The position numbers and the translations under genes are program-made. Below the pieces are notes generated by a model, which searched no databases, was not told where the DNA came from, and saw nothing but the letters and a program-made list of their open reading frames with translations. 64,000 nucleotides of DNA from Aureibaculum flavum (lineage in GTDB: Bacteria; Bacteroidota; Bacteroidia; Flavobacteriales; Flavobacteriaceae): NCBI RefSeq assembly GCF_016406085.1, contig NZ_JAEHFJ010000003.1, positions 592,583-656,582 on the forward strand, read 5' to 3'. This document shows positions 8,681 through 16,656 of the stretch, piece after piece. Every line of letters starts with the position of its first letter. Within the stretch, counting starts at the first letter, position 1.

Positions 8681-9367
8681 TTAATTCATTCTTTTATAAA
8701 CAATATCATAATAACTTCCGCCATTTATACTTTCTACAAATTTTGATCGGTGATTTTCTTGAAAATTTTGTTTTTTCATAAACTCAGTAACCTGAATAAG
8801 TGTACAACAATCTTTATAAGATTCAAAATCGGCCACTTCAACAACGATATACTTAAAATGCTTTAATATAGAAGTACTTCCACTTAAAACTAGTAATTCT
8901 GACCCTTGAGTGTCTAAAACTAATGCCTGATAATTGTTAATATTTATTTTTTCATTTTCAATTAACTTCTCTAATGTTGTGCTTTTTAATAAAATGGTTT
9001 CTTTGTAAAAAACATCTGGCCAAATATCTTTATGCTCTTTTAATTTTAAAATAGAAGATGAGGCTCCTTCGTTATTTGCAATATTAAATTTATATTCCTT
9101 ATTATTTTTATTTGTAATAAGAGCTTTTATAGCTTTTTGATTTTCATAACTTTTAATATTTTCTTTTAATTTTTCGTAGACTTTAGGTATTGGTTCAACC
9201 CACACTACTTTCAAATTATGTGTTCGGTATAAATCTCTTTCTTGACCTGTATTGGCTCCAATATGAATTACACCAGTAACATGTTTTAAGAATTTATTAG
9301 TACCTCTGCCCAATACATTATTTATTTTTCTTATAACTTTAGTCGAAATACTTGATATTTTTATCAT
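8681..9367 (-). CDS. FkbM family methyltransferase
   Basis: A 228-residue S-adenosylmethionine-dependent methyltransferase of the FkbM (Methyltransf_21) type. The SAM-binding motif is VIHIGANTGQE at about 33-43, followed by VVWVEPIPKVYEKLKENI (acidic residue binding the ribose), SSSILKL, a TLEKLIENEKI helix and the family signature YQALVLDTQGSELLVLSGS, with YIVVEVADFESY further on. Such enzymes O-methylate sugars in exopolysaccharides and glycolipids. It lies in the polysaccharide operon between the GT2 relic and the flippase gene, supporting methylation of a repeat-unit sugar. A second FkbM-like protein is encoded at 10756-11553. Confidence 0.88.
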   Translation of the reverse strand: MIKISSISTKVIRKINNVLGRGTNKFLKHVTGVIHIGANTGQERDLYRTHNLKVVWVEPIPKVYEKLKENIKSYENQKAIKALITNKNNKEYKFNIANNEGASSSILKLKEHKDIWPDVFYKETILLKSTTLEKLIENEKININNYQALVLDTQGSELLVLSGSTSILKHFKYIVVEVADFESYKDCCTLIQVTEFMKKQNFQENHRSKFVESINGGSYYDIVYKRMN

Positions 9368-9424
9368 TTAAACAGAAATTTATATTAGAGTAACACGTTT
9401 CTTGACTGTTCATTCTAATTACAA

Positions 9425-10726
9425 TCATACAATATTTTTTTTCCTTAAAATTGAAAATGCCTGAATAGGCATTGCAATTGCATAAATAGAAATACTGATA
9501 ACTGTCGCAAGTATGATCCCACTATTACCCAAATCAAAATATTTTACAAAAATTATTGATAATGGAATATTAATAATAGCGGCGGAAATAGATACAATTA
9601 ATTGAATTTTAATCTTTCCAATACCATTTAGAAAGGTAATATAAATTTCGCCGAAAATTCTGACAATAACGAACAAACCCATAAAAAGTAATAATTTTGG
9701 ATCATAAAAAATGTCTTCCTTAATCCAAAGTGCTAAAATTTCAGGTCCGAGATATATTGTTAATGCAACGAATAAAATTAAAATTATGAACAAAACATTT
9801 AACCTAAGCATCGTTTTTTTAATCCATTTAAAGTCTTTTTTATGATAAGCGTCTGTGTACAAAGCCCATAAAGGAGCATGAATGATAGTGCTAACAATTA
9901 AAAATAGCTGAAACAGTTTAAAAGCATTGTTATAAGAAGTTACTTCTGTTGGTCCTAATAGTATAATTACCAATAAATTATCAGTGGAAAGAATAATTAA
10001 AACACAAATTTGGATAATAAAAAAACCTACACTAATCCTGCTAAGTTCTTTAATTTTTTGAAATTTAAAATTTTTAAATGAAAAAGTATATTCATTTTTA
10101 TTTTTAAAGAATATATAAGTGAAAATAATGCAAATTAAAATATTAGATGCACCGTAAATAATTGTGGTTGTAATTAATGAAGATTTAGAATAGTGGAAAA
10201 ATAAATAAAGTAATAATAAAACCAATCCGTTATAAATCATCATTGAAAGTTCTACAATTGAAGATTTTTGCAATGCATAGAAAAACTGCTTATAAATGCT
10301 TAGAATAAATATAATTACAAATGATATTAAAGTAATAAAAAATAGTGTTTTTATATACCATTCTTCAAGTGGAATGTTTAAAAGATTACCCAGATTTATA
10401 AAATAAATTAATAAACTTGAAATTAAAAAAAACACAATTGCAAGACAGGCTAAACATATATATGAGGTAGTAATATATTCATTAACTTCATTTTCTTTTT
10501 TTAGGAAAGCAATTGTTAATTTGTTTTTTAAACCATTATTTAATCCCAAGTCTAACAAGTAAATCCATCCAAATATTGAATATACTGTAATCCATATTCC
10601 ATAGTTATCAACGCCTAAAGCATCTATTAATAATGGAACAGATAGGTAAACAAATAGAACCGAAATTAATTTAAAGAAAAAAATATAAGTAATATTTTTT
10701 TTTAAGATGCTGTTTTTTTCATCCAA
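9425..10726 (-). CDS. Wzx-type polysaccharide flippase (MOP superfamily)
   Basis: A 433-residue integral membrane protein with about 12-14 hydrophobic helices and the N-terminal pattern of oligosaccharide flippases: LISVLFVYLSVPLLIDALGVDNYGIW, then IYLLDLGLNNGLKNKL. Wzx proteins move undecaprenyl-linked repeat units from the cytosolic to the periplasmic face of the inner membrane. The helix-rich stretches and the conserved polar spots such as STDNLLVIILLGPTEVTSYN near 245-265 agree with the MATE/MOP fold. It lies between the two FkbM genes in the same orientation as the transferases and the polymerase candidates, giving a complete Wzx/Wzy-dependent set with the Wzz-like protein at 11647. Confidence 0.9.
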   Translation of the reverse strand: MDEKNSILKKNITYIFFFKLISVLFVYLSVPLLIDALGVDNYGIWITVYSIFGWIYLLDLGLNNGLKNKLTIAFLKKENEVNEYITTSYICLACLAIVFFLISSLLIYFINLGNLLNIPLEEWYIKTLFFITLISFVIIFILSIYKQFFYALQKSSIVELSMMIYNGLVLLLLYLFFHYSKSSLITTTIIYGASNILICIIFTYIFFKNKNEYTFSFKNFKFQKIKELSRISVGFFIIQICVLIILSTDNLLVIILLGPTEVTSYNNAFKLFQLFLIVSTIIHAPLWALYTDAYHKKDFKWIKKTMLRLNVLFIILILFVALTIYLGPEILALWIKEDIFYDPKLLLFMGLFVIVRIFGEIYITFLNGIGKIKIQLIVSISAAIINIPLSIIFVKYFDLGNSGIILATVISISIYAIAMPIQAFSILRKKNIV

Positions 10727-10755
10727 AATGAATCTAAATTTTTAGAAATTTAAAA

Positions 10756-11553
10756 TTATTTGTACCAAATATTAGGTAATACGATGCTCTTATTATTTGT
10801 ATTATCAAAATCCAGTTTGTTTGGGATTTCAATAGCATCACTGAGAATGGTTATACGATCTTTTCTTAGAAAAGTAAATTCGGCAATTCTAGGTATTCCT
10901 ATACCTTTAAGAGTATCTATACCATATTGATTGTTCGGATGTATATGTACACACACATGTGTATCTAAGAGCTTTGTAAAAACGGCTTGGGCTATCCTAA
11001 AAAACTCTTTGTTCCATAGTTTATTTAATTCATGAAATTCTATAACAATAATTCTAAACCTATTCATTAATTCGTCAGACATACCCAGTATAGAAGAATA
11101 TTCGTGACCCTCAATATCCATTTGTAATAGTAAATCAGAGTTAGCCTTTGTATTTACAGAATTAACCCAGCTGTCCATTGTTATATAGTCATCATTATTG
11201 ATTGGACCAATAAATTTTTTCAGAAAATGATAATTATCTTGAGGAATTTCTAAATTAGGTCTATCTACTGACTTATCAGCTAAATAAATTTGCATCCCTA
11301 TATTATAACACTCTTGTTCAAAGTCACTTATTAAATCAACTCCTGGAGAAAAGCAAGCATCTATATTTTCTAAATCATTGGGTACTAAATATCCACCATC
11401 ACCTTCAGGTCCCAGTCTAATGAGTTCAAAATTTGTTTTTTGTGGTTTTAAATTTTTAATGAAAGAATTTAACTCATTTTTACTAACTGAAAAACCTGCA
11501 TTCATTCCTGCAACACTAAATAGAAATTTAAAAATAGTATTTAATATTATCAT
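10756..11553 (-). CDS. FkbM-like methyltransferase domain protein
   Basis: A 265-residue protein with the features of the larger FkbM-like group seen in surface-polysaccharide loci: LIRLGPEGDGGYLVPNDL near 45-60 (the GDGGY box), ACFSPGVDLISDFEQE in place of the usual G-x-G-x-N SAM motif, and LLLQMDIEGHEYSSIL near 140-155, which corresponds to the family's D-x-E-G-x-E motif. IIVIEFHELNKLW and VHIHPNNQYG follow. The first 20 residues are hydrophobic and could be a membrane anchor. The atypical SAM loop makes catalytic activity probable but not certain. It is the second gene of the operon after the Wzz-like protein. Confidence 0.75.
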   Translation of the reverse strand: MIILNTIFKFLFSVAGMNAGFSVSKNELNSFIKNLKPQKTNFELIRLGPEGDGGYLVPNDLENIDACFSPGVDLISDFEQECYNIGMQIYLADKSVDRPNLEIPQDNYHFLKKFIGPINNDDYITMDSWVNSVNTKANSDLLLQMDIEGHEYSSILGMSDELMNRFRIIVIEFHELNKLWNKEFFRIAQAVFTKLLDTHVCVHIHPNNQYGIDTLKGIGIPRIAEFTFLRKDRITILSDAIEIPNKLDFDNTNNKSIVLPNIWYK

Positions 11554-11646
11554 TTTAATAGATAGCCGATTTTGACCAATGTTGATTGTTTACTTTGTCT
11601 TGTCTGAGTATGGTCTTATTTGAATTAAAGTTCAAAGACCAAATAC

Positions 11647-12684
11647 TTAGTTTTTATAATTCTTCAAATACCTATTCAACTGCCTAAATAATATAAATAA
11701 TAGCATCAATAGACCAAACCCAATACCCAATAGAAATGTATTTTTTTTAAATAGACTACTTTCCTTTACCCCGACTTTACTGAATGAGGAAACCACATTT
11801 AAAATGTCTGTAGTTTCAGCTTTTGCTTTATTATTACTAATTAAATCTTTATTTAACTTTAAGCTTTCACTAAATAGCTCAAGTTCATTTGTTTTTTTTG
11901 AACCTTGGGCTAGTGTAATATTGGTTCCTGTTTCTGCTTTTTTAGCTTCTGTAATTAAAACTTCGTTGTATATATTTCTTAATGTGTCTACTTCACTTAA
12001 AGATTTGACTAAGACCTTTTCATTTTGAAGTAAGTTTTGATCGTTTATCTTTTTTTGGTTATTAAAATACGGGTTACTTTCAACTGAATTCACAATTGGA
12101 GTACTCAATTTATCAAAAATACCATTGCTCAAGGATTTAACCTTAATCTGATGGTACTTATAATCGTAATCCGTAAATCCTTGTTTAAATTCCTTAAAGT
12201 CAATTCTACTCACTGTGGCAGTATCTACTTCATTAACAAATTTATCAAAAAGTTCATATTTTTCATTTTCATTTCTGATTGGGCTAATGTAAAACCCTTT
12301 TAATTTAACAGCTTCACTTACCGTAATGTCTAACGCTTCTGCTAATAAAACGGAATCCTTTTGTTTTACCAATTCATTATAAAACTCTATGTTTTTATAT
12401 AATTGTTGAGCACTATTAAAATTGTGTTCTACAATCATTGTAGAGGAAAATTGTTTCGGTGTGTTAAAGTCTAAAACTAAGCCAACAATTGCCCCAATAA
12501 AAACAGCCAAACCTAATTTTATGGCATTATTTCTAATAAAGACTAATGCCATTATAAGCAAATTTAATAAGCTCATAAAAAATTGACCAATAGCATTAAA
12601 AAGGTTTTGAAATCCTTTACCAATAGCTTTAAAAAGATTGCCTAAATCTACCTCTTCGTCTTTTTGAATATTTTGTTGACTCAT
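11647..12684 (-). CDS. Wzz-like chain-length determinant membrane protein
   Basis: A 345-residue protein with two membrane segments near 55-75 and 312-335 flanking a long, mostly helical periplasmic region, the topology of Wzz/PCP co-polymerases. An N-terminal cytosolic helix pair with repeated FKAIGKGFQNLFNAIGQFF character comes first. After the first membrane segment it reads LVLDFNTPKQFSSTMIVEHNF, which resembles the T-P-x-x-Y/F-x-S/A-x-x pattern after TM1 of Wzz proteins. No tyrosine-kinase domain is attached. It is the first gene of the polysaccharide operon, 12 bp after the DUF6909 gene on the same strand, and probably controls polymer length with the Wzy candidates. Function is inferred from topology and context. 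Confidence 0.7.
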   Translation of the reverse strand: MSQQNIQKDEEVDLGNLFKAIGKGFQNLFNAIGQFFMSLLNLLIMALVFIRNNAIKLGLAVFIGAIVGLVLDFNTPKQFSSTMIVEHNFNSAQQLYKNIEFYNELVKQKDSVLLAEALDITVSEAVKLKGFYISPIRNENEKYELFDKFVNEVDTATVSRIDFKEFKQGFTDYDYKYHQIKVKSLSNGIFDKLSTPIVNSVESNPYFNNQKKINDQNLLQNEKVLVKSLSEVDTLRNIYNEVLITEAKKAETGTNITLAQGSKKTNELELFSESLKLNKDLISNNKAKAETTDILNVVSSFSKVGVKESSLFKKNTFLLGIGFGLLMLLFILFRQLNRYLKNYKN

Positions 12685-12696
12685 GTTGTACTTAAT

Positions 12697-14382
12697 TTAA
12701 GCTGAAAAAATTTGTTCTAATATTTTTTGCGTTATCACATAGGTTGGTCTAACGCCAGTTGTGCCCAAACCACCAGAGGCAAGTGTACCACCAGTTTCCA
12801 AGGGGTTATCAGAGGCGTAATATGCATATCTAACTTTTACATTTTCTGATATGTTTCCTCTTATTTTTGAAGCCGATTGTATTGCTTTTTGATAATGTGC
12901 ACCTTCCATTTCTAATCCAATGGCTCTCCAAGTAGAATTATGGAAAAATTCTAATAAATCTCTATTTTGTAAAGAAGTTCCTAAGACAGTAACCATTGAC
13001 CCTTCATAAACATTAAGACCAAAACCTTCTAAATCTTCTTTTTTAAGCTCGTTTGTAAAAGGATAGTTATCTGCTGTGCCTTCAAAAATATGAGCAGAAG
13101 GAATCATAATATCTCCTTTTCCACCTTGTAAAATACCTGCTTTACCCATTATTGAAACCGATTCCACATTTAAATGGTGTATTTTTTCCTTTTTGCAAAC
13201 GAAAGGTTTTAACAATTCGTCTAAGGTTTCAAATGCTTGCTCTCCAAAGGCATAATCCATTACGATGATAATTGGTTTGTTTTCTTCGGATAATTCTTTT
13301 GAAAATGAATATTTAGAACCTTTGAAATTAATTTTTTCGGTATCAATAATTTGAACATTTATGTTAGTTCCAGAAGTATCCTTTACATAGATTAAACCGT
13401 TTTGTGACGCATGTTCTTTTACCTTTTTTTGTAAAGAAGCATTTGCTTTTTTACTAAGCAATTCAAATAAAGCGATTCCTTCATTTAATTTTGCCTCCTT
13501 AGACAAAATTATTGGAGCATAAATAGAATTCATAACACTATGCATATTTGCACTGATAATATGAATCGGTCTTTTGATTAAATTATTTTTATCTAAGACT
13601 TCTTTTATGCTGTTTGCCCACTTATCTCCATAAATATGATGACCAATGCGTTCGCGAAGTGAAGTGCTAAAAACAATTGTCCTTTTTTTGTTTAATAAGG
13701 TTTCGTTAAGAGCCAATTTACCCATCCAAAAAATACAATTGAAGAATTTATTTGGGTTTTCTTTTGTTGCAAAACTTTGAGCTATTTGTTTAACTTCTAT
13801 AAAAGTTCTTCCCAAAATGTTGGCCAAATGGGTAATCAGAACTTCTCTCTCATTATCTGATAATTCTTTATTATTAAGTACGACCTCTTCCAAATGCATC
13901 CATTCTCGAATGGTTATACCTTCTTCGTCAATTAGTATATTATTTTTTATTTTATGAGATTCTATGAATAGGAAAGTCAGGTGCGTTAAAACATCATAAA
14001 TATCAGAACGCCCTCGCGTAATTTCAATATTCATTTGATCTTTATCGATTCTGTAGCAATTTCTACGTCTTTTTTCAGGAATAATTGGTGTGTAGTGAGA
14101 ATCTTTATAACCTTCGTCTGAAGTTAGATTGATAAATTGACATTCTTCTATCCCTTCAGGTAATCTTTCGATTACATATAATAGTCCATCAAGTTCGGTA
14201 TTTTCATCTGCAATAGAACCATATATTTCTGGTCTTAGGAGCAATAAAGATTCTCGTAAGGTTTGCCCAGAAACACCCATGGGTTTATAAAATCCACGAT
14301 TGAACAAATGCCGCATAGCGGTATACATACGTTCAATAGCGTTAGAAGATTCTTGAGATTTGGTTGGCTTTAAAGTATTCAT
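12697..14382 (-). CDS. DUF6909-type conserved Bacteroidota protein with nucleosidase-like C-terminus
   Basis: A 561-residue soluble protein that I recognise as the family annotated DUF6909, found mainly in Bacteroidota; the number is from memory. The N-terminal half is helical (ERMYTAMRHLFNRGFYKPMG, then YGSIADENTELDGLLYVIERLP). The C-terminal third resembles the purine nucleoside phosphorylase/MTA nucleosidase fold: VESVSIMGKAGILQGGKGDIMIP, an SAHIFEGTADNYPF segment and WRAIGLEMEGAHYQKAI, where L-E-M-E-G is like the nucleoside-binding M-E motif of those enzymes. No membrane segment or signal peptide is seen. It is the gene just before the Wzz-like protein and has its own -7-like promoter at 14400-14407. 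The biochemical role is unknown. Confidence 0.65.
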   Translation of the reverse strand: MNTLKPTKSQESSNAIERMYTAMRHLFNRGFYKPMGVSGQTLRESLLLLRPEIYGSIADENTELDGLLYVIERLPEGIEECQFINLTSDEGYKDSHYTPIIPEKRRRNCYRIDKDQMNIEITRGRSDIYDVLTHLTFLFIESHKIKNNILIDEEGITIREWMHLEEVVLNNKELSDNEREVLITHLANILGRTFIEVKQIAQSFATKENPNKFFNCIFWMGKLALNETLLNKKRTIVFSTSLRERIGHHIYGDKWANSIKEVLDKNNLIKRPIHIISANMHSVMNSIYAPIILSKEAKLNEGIALFELLSKKANASLQKKVKEHASQNGLIYVKDTSGTNINVQIIDTEKINFKGSKYSFSKELSEENKPIIIVMDYAFGEQAFETLDELLKPFVCKKEKIHHLNVESVSIMGKAGILQGGKGDIMIPSAHIFEGTADNYPFTNELKKEDLEGFGLNVYEGSMVTVLGTSLQNRDLLEFFHNSTWRAIGLEMEGAHYQKAIQSASKIRGNISENVKVRYAYYASDNPLETGGTLASGGLGTTGVRPTYVITQKILEQIFSA

Positions 14383-14399
14383 TCAAAAATATATTTGAA

Positions 14400-14407
14400 C
14401 AAAGATA
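14400..14407 (-). promoter_or_regulatory. Bacteroidota -7 promoter element upstream of the DUF6909 gene
   Basis: On the minus strand the bases read TATCTTTG, an exact match to the TAnnTTTG -7 consensus of Bacteroidota sigma factors, 18 bp upstream of the ATG at 14382. Transcription should begin about 5-7 bp downstream, leaving a very short leader. No strong TTTG -33 box was identified. This promoter could also drive the polysaccharide operon, since the next gene follows after 14 bp. Confidence 0.5.
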
Positions 14408-14427
14408 CCAAAATACTTACTAAAAAA

Positions 14428-16062
14428 TTATTTTAAAAGATTTTGATATTTATTTTCATCATTCAAGATTTGTAGGGCTTCAATAATTCCCTTATCATGA
14501 GATGCTTTATGGATATATTCGCCTTTTTTGTAATAGTATCGTCTGACAATTTCATTCGTTAATGCATCTTTAATTTCAAATTCATTTTGCGATAATTCTT
14601 TAATTTTTTCACTATTAATCTTTGAAATTAAATTTTGATATTCTTTATCTATACTCTCACTATAACCATCTTTTTCAGCAGTTTTTAAAGCGTCTGATAA
14701 TTTATTATCTGTTTCCGTTTGAAAGGCATCTTTATTTTCGATTAGATAAGTAATAAAATCTTGATAATCTGAATCTTTAAGATTAAAGGTTTCTGTATCA
14801 TCAATAGTTTTATTTTTATTTGTAAAAGTGTTAGCGAACATAAAAATAGCATCAGATTCTAATAAAGCATGGGTAGCATTGGTTCTTTCTGTTTTAGATA
14901 ATTTAATGTCAGGTTCTATTCCACCTCCATCATAAACGGTTCTGCCATTTGAAGTTTTAAATGCATTTCTTTTAATTTCAGAAAATTTTGGAATTACACC
15001 ATCTTTATTTTTATGAGTATAATCTAATTCTTGAATGCATCTTCCACTAGGCGTATAATATTTTGATATCGTTAATTTTAGCTGTGTACCATAGGTTAGT
15101 TTTCTATAACGCTGCACTAAACCTTTTCCAAAAGAACGTTCGCCAATAATTACCGCTCGATCTAAATCTTGTAAAGAGCCAGCAACAATTTCAGAGGCTG
15201 ATGCAGAATATCGGTCTATTAAAACTGCAATTGGAATATCTAAATCTATAGGCTCTCTTTTCGTTTTATAAGTGTCACTCCACTTTTTTACTTTAGCTTT
15301 TGTGGTAACTACTACTTCATTTTTTGGGACAAAAAAGTTCGTTATCTCCACGGCTTCATTTAGCAATCCTCCACCATTTCCTCTAATATCTAGAACCAAC
15401 TTAGTCATTCCTTGAGATTTTAAATCCTCAAAGGCAGCTTTTACACTAGAAGATGCTTTTGTGTTAAATTTAATAAATGAAATATAACCAACTTGGTCAT
15501 CTAACATTCTGTAGTAGGGAACAGGGTCAAATTCATTAGCCTCTCTGTTTATTGTAGCGGTAAAAGTTTTGTCTTGCCTTTTTAATTCTAAACTAACTTT
15601 AGAATTAGGGTTGCCGTTAAGCATAGACATAGCATCTATTGCAGGGATTTTGCTAAGAGCAAGTTCATTTATTTTTACAATTTGGTCACCAGTTTTTAAT
15701 CCAGCTTTATCTGCTGCGGCATCTTCATAGGCTTCGGCTATATACAATTTATTGTCAATTATTTTAGTACTGGCACCAATTCCTCCATTATCAGATGCGG
15801 CATTTATTCTTGCTTTTTCTACACCTTGCTCGTCATAAAACCGAGTATAGGGGTCTAATTCATTTAACATGTGGTCTATTGCAGCTTCTGTTAATTCGGC
15901 AGGATTAGTTTCATCTATATAATACATATTTAATTCTTTGAACAATGTAGTATAGATTTCTATTTGTTTGGCGACTTCAAAAAAGTCAGATTTATAACCA
16001 ACTGATACTGTTAAAACAGTAATCAGTACAGTAATAATTCCTAATTGTTTAACTCTCTTCAT
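14428..16062 (-). CDS. C-terminal processing peptidase, S41 family (CtpA-like)
   Basis: A periplasmic serine protease of 544 residues. An N-terminal hydrophobic segment (about 8-22) acts as a signal or anchor. A PDZ domain (about 92-170) contains GLKTGDQIVKINE. The catalytic S41 domain follows with LVLDIRGNGGGLLNEAV near 222-238, the SASASE motif at 286-291 with the nucleophilic serine, and GERSFGKGLVQ with the catalytic lysine near 313. The family trims C-termini of envelope proteins or acts in stress-related proteolysis. The start at 16062 overlaps the 3' end of rnpA by 14 bp, so the two genes are probably co-transcribed from the rnpA promoter. A DUF-type tail of about 150 residues follows the protease core. 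Confidence 0.93.
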   Translation of the reverse strand: MKRVKQLGIITVLITVLTVSVGYKSDFFEVAKQIEIYTTLFKELNMYYIDETNPAELTEAAIDHMLNELDPYTRFYDEQGVEKARINAASDNGGIGASTKIIDNKLYIAEAYEDAAADKAGLKTGDQIVKINELALSKIPAIDAMSMLNGNPNSKVSLELKRQDKTFTATINREANEFDPVPYYRMLDDQVGYISFIKFNTKASSSVKAAFEDLKSQGMTKLVLDIRGNGGGLLNEAVEITNFFVPKNEVVVTTKAKVKKWSDTYKTKREPIDLDIPIAVLIDRYSASASEIVAGSLQDLDRAVIIGERSFGKGLVQRYRKLTYGTQLKLTISKYYTPSGRCIQELDYTHKNKDGVIPKFSEIKRNAFKTSNGRTVYDGGGIEPDIKLSKTERTNATHALLESDAIFMFANTFTNKNKTIDDTETFNLKDSDYQDFITYLIENKDAFQTETDNKLSDALKTAEKDGYSESIDKEYQNLISKINSEKIKELSQNEFEIKDALTNEIVRRYYYKKGEYIHKASHDKGIIEALQILNDENKYQNLLK

Positions 16063-16441
16063 GCTGGCAAGACTTGATTTTATCAGATAACCTTTTTAAT
16101 AAAAGTATTAATTTTTCTTCTATTTCAACGTATTTTAACTCGTTTTCGTCTAAATAGGTAAACATAATAATATACTTTTCTTCAATGTTACTATATAAAA
16201 TATGCTTGTTTTTGCGATAAGCCTCTCTCATCAGGCGTTTAATTCTGTTTCTATCCACAGCTTTTTTAAACCTACGCTTTGGGGCTGAGAAGGCTACTTT
16301 TATTGGGTAATTAGAAGAATGCTCTGATTTTAAATATACTAAACGCAGTGGAAATTTTGATAAGGATTTCCCCTTTTCAAATAGTTCTCCAATCAGGATT
16401 TTACTTTTCAGCTTTTCTTCTTTTTTTAATGAAAATTTCAG
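16049..16441 (-). CDS. rnpA: Ribonuclease P protein component, apparent CTG start
   Basis: RnpA binds RNase P RNA and helps cleave the 5' leader from pre-tRNA. The frame gives 130 residues containing KFPLRLVYLK, VAFSAPKRRFKKAVDRNRIKRLMREAYR (the RNR signature, read here as RNRIKRLMREAYR) and a C-terminal ELKYVEIEEKLILLLKRL helix. No ATG, GTG or TTG occurs in frame between the upstream stop (16460-16462) and the RNR region; the first ATG (16258) would remove half of the domain. The codon aligned with the usual family start, whose relatives begin M-K-F-x-L, is CTG at 16439-16441, giving L-K-F-S-L-K-K-E-E-K. I therefore set the start there. The end overlaps the S41 peptidase gene by 14 bp. Product identity is certain; the start is inferred. 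Confidence 0.85.
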   Translation of the reverse strand: MKFSLKKEEKLKSKILIGELFEKGKSLSKFPLRLVYLKSEHSSNYPIKVAFSAPKRRFKKAVDRNRIKRLMREAYRKNKHILYSNIEEKYIIMFTYLDENELKYVEIEEKLILLLKRLSDKIKSCQHEES

Positions 16442-16491
16442 GTGATTTAGTTTTTGAAATTAATAAATAACTAGTAATTATAATTCAAGAG

Positions 16492-16499
16492 CAAATGTA
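16492..16499 (-). promoter_or_regulatory. Bacteroidota -7 promoter element for rnpA
   Basis: The minus strand reads TACATTTG, matching TAnnTTTG exactly, about 50 bp upstream of the proposed rnpA start. The predicted transcript would begin near 16485 and continue through the S41 peptidase gene. It lies back to back with the plus-strand element for the acyl-CoA dehydrogenase gene, so the 215-bp gap is a divergent promoter region. Confidence 0.5.
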
Positions 16500-16629
16500 T
16501 CTAGCTATTGCTCTTGTCATAATATTAAGATTTTAGCCATTACCGATAAAGTAGTAATGTTTATAATACATAAACAAATGTAGTCAATAAACTATTTAGA
16601 AAAAAACACAATAAAATGACATAAATCGT

Positions 16630-16637
16630 TATTTTTG
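16630..16637 (+). promoter_or_regulatory. Bacteroidota -7 promoter element for the acyl-CoA dehydrogenase gene
   Basis: The bases TATTTTTG match TAnnTTTG, 19 bp before the ATG at 16657. The start of transcription would be near 16643, giving a leader of about 14 nt. The rest of the intergenic region is AT-rich with no other obvious signal. Confidence 0.45.
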
Positions 16638-16656
16638 AATACTAAATATTAATAAT

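Noticed and set aside
16049..16258. 69-residue short form of rnpA beginning at the internal ATG
   Set aside because: It would lose half of the conserved domain, whose coding sequence continues upstream in frame.
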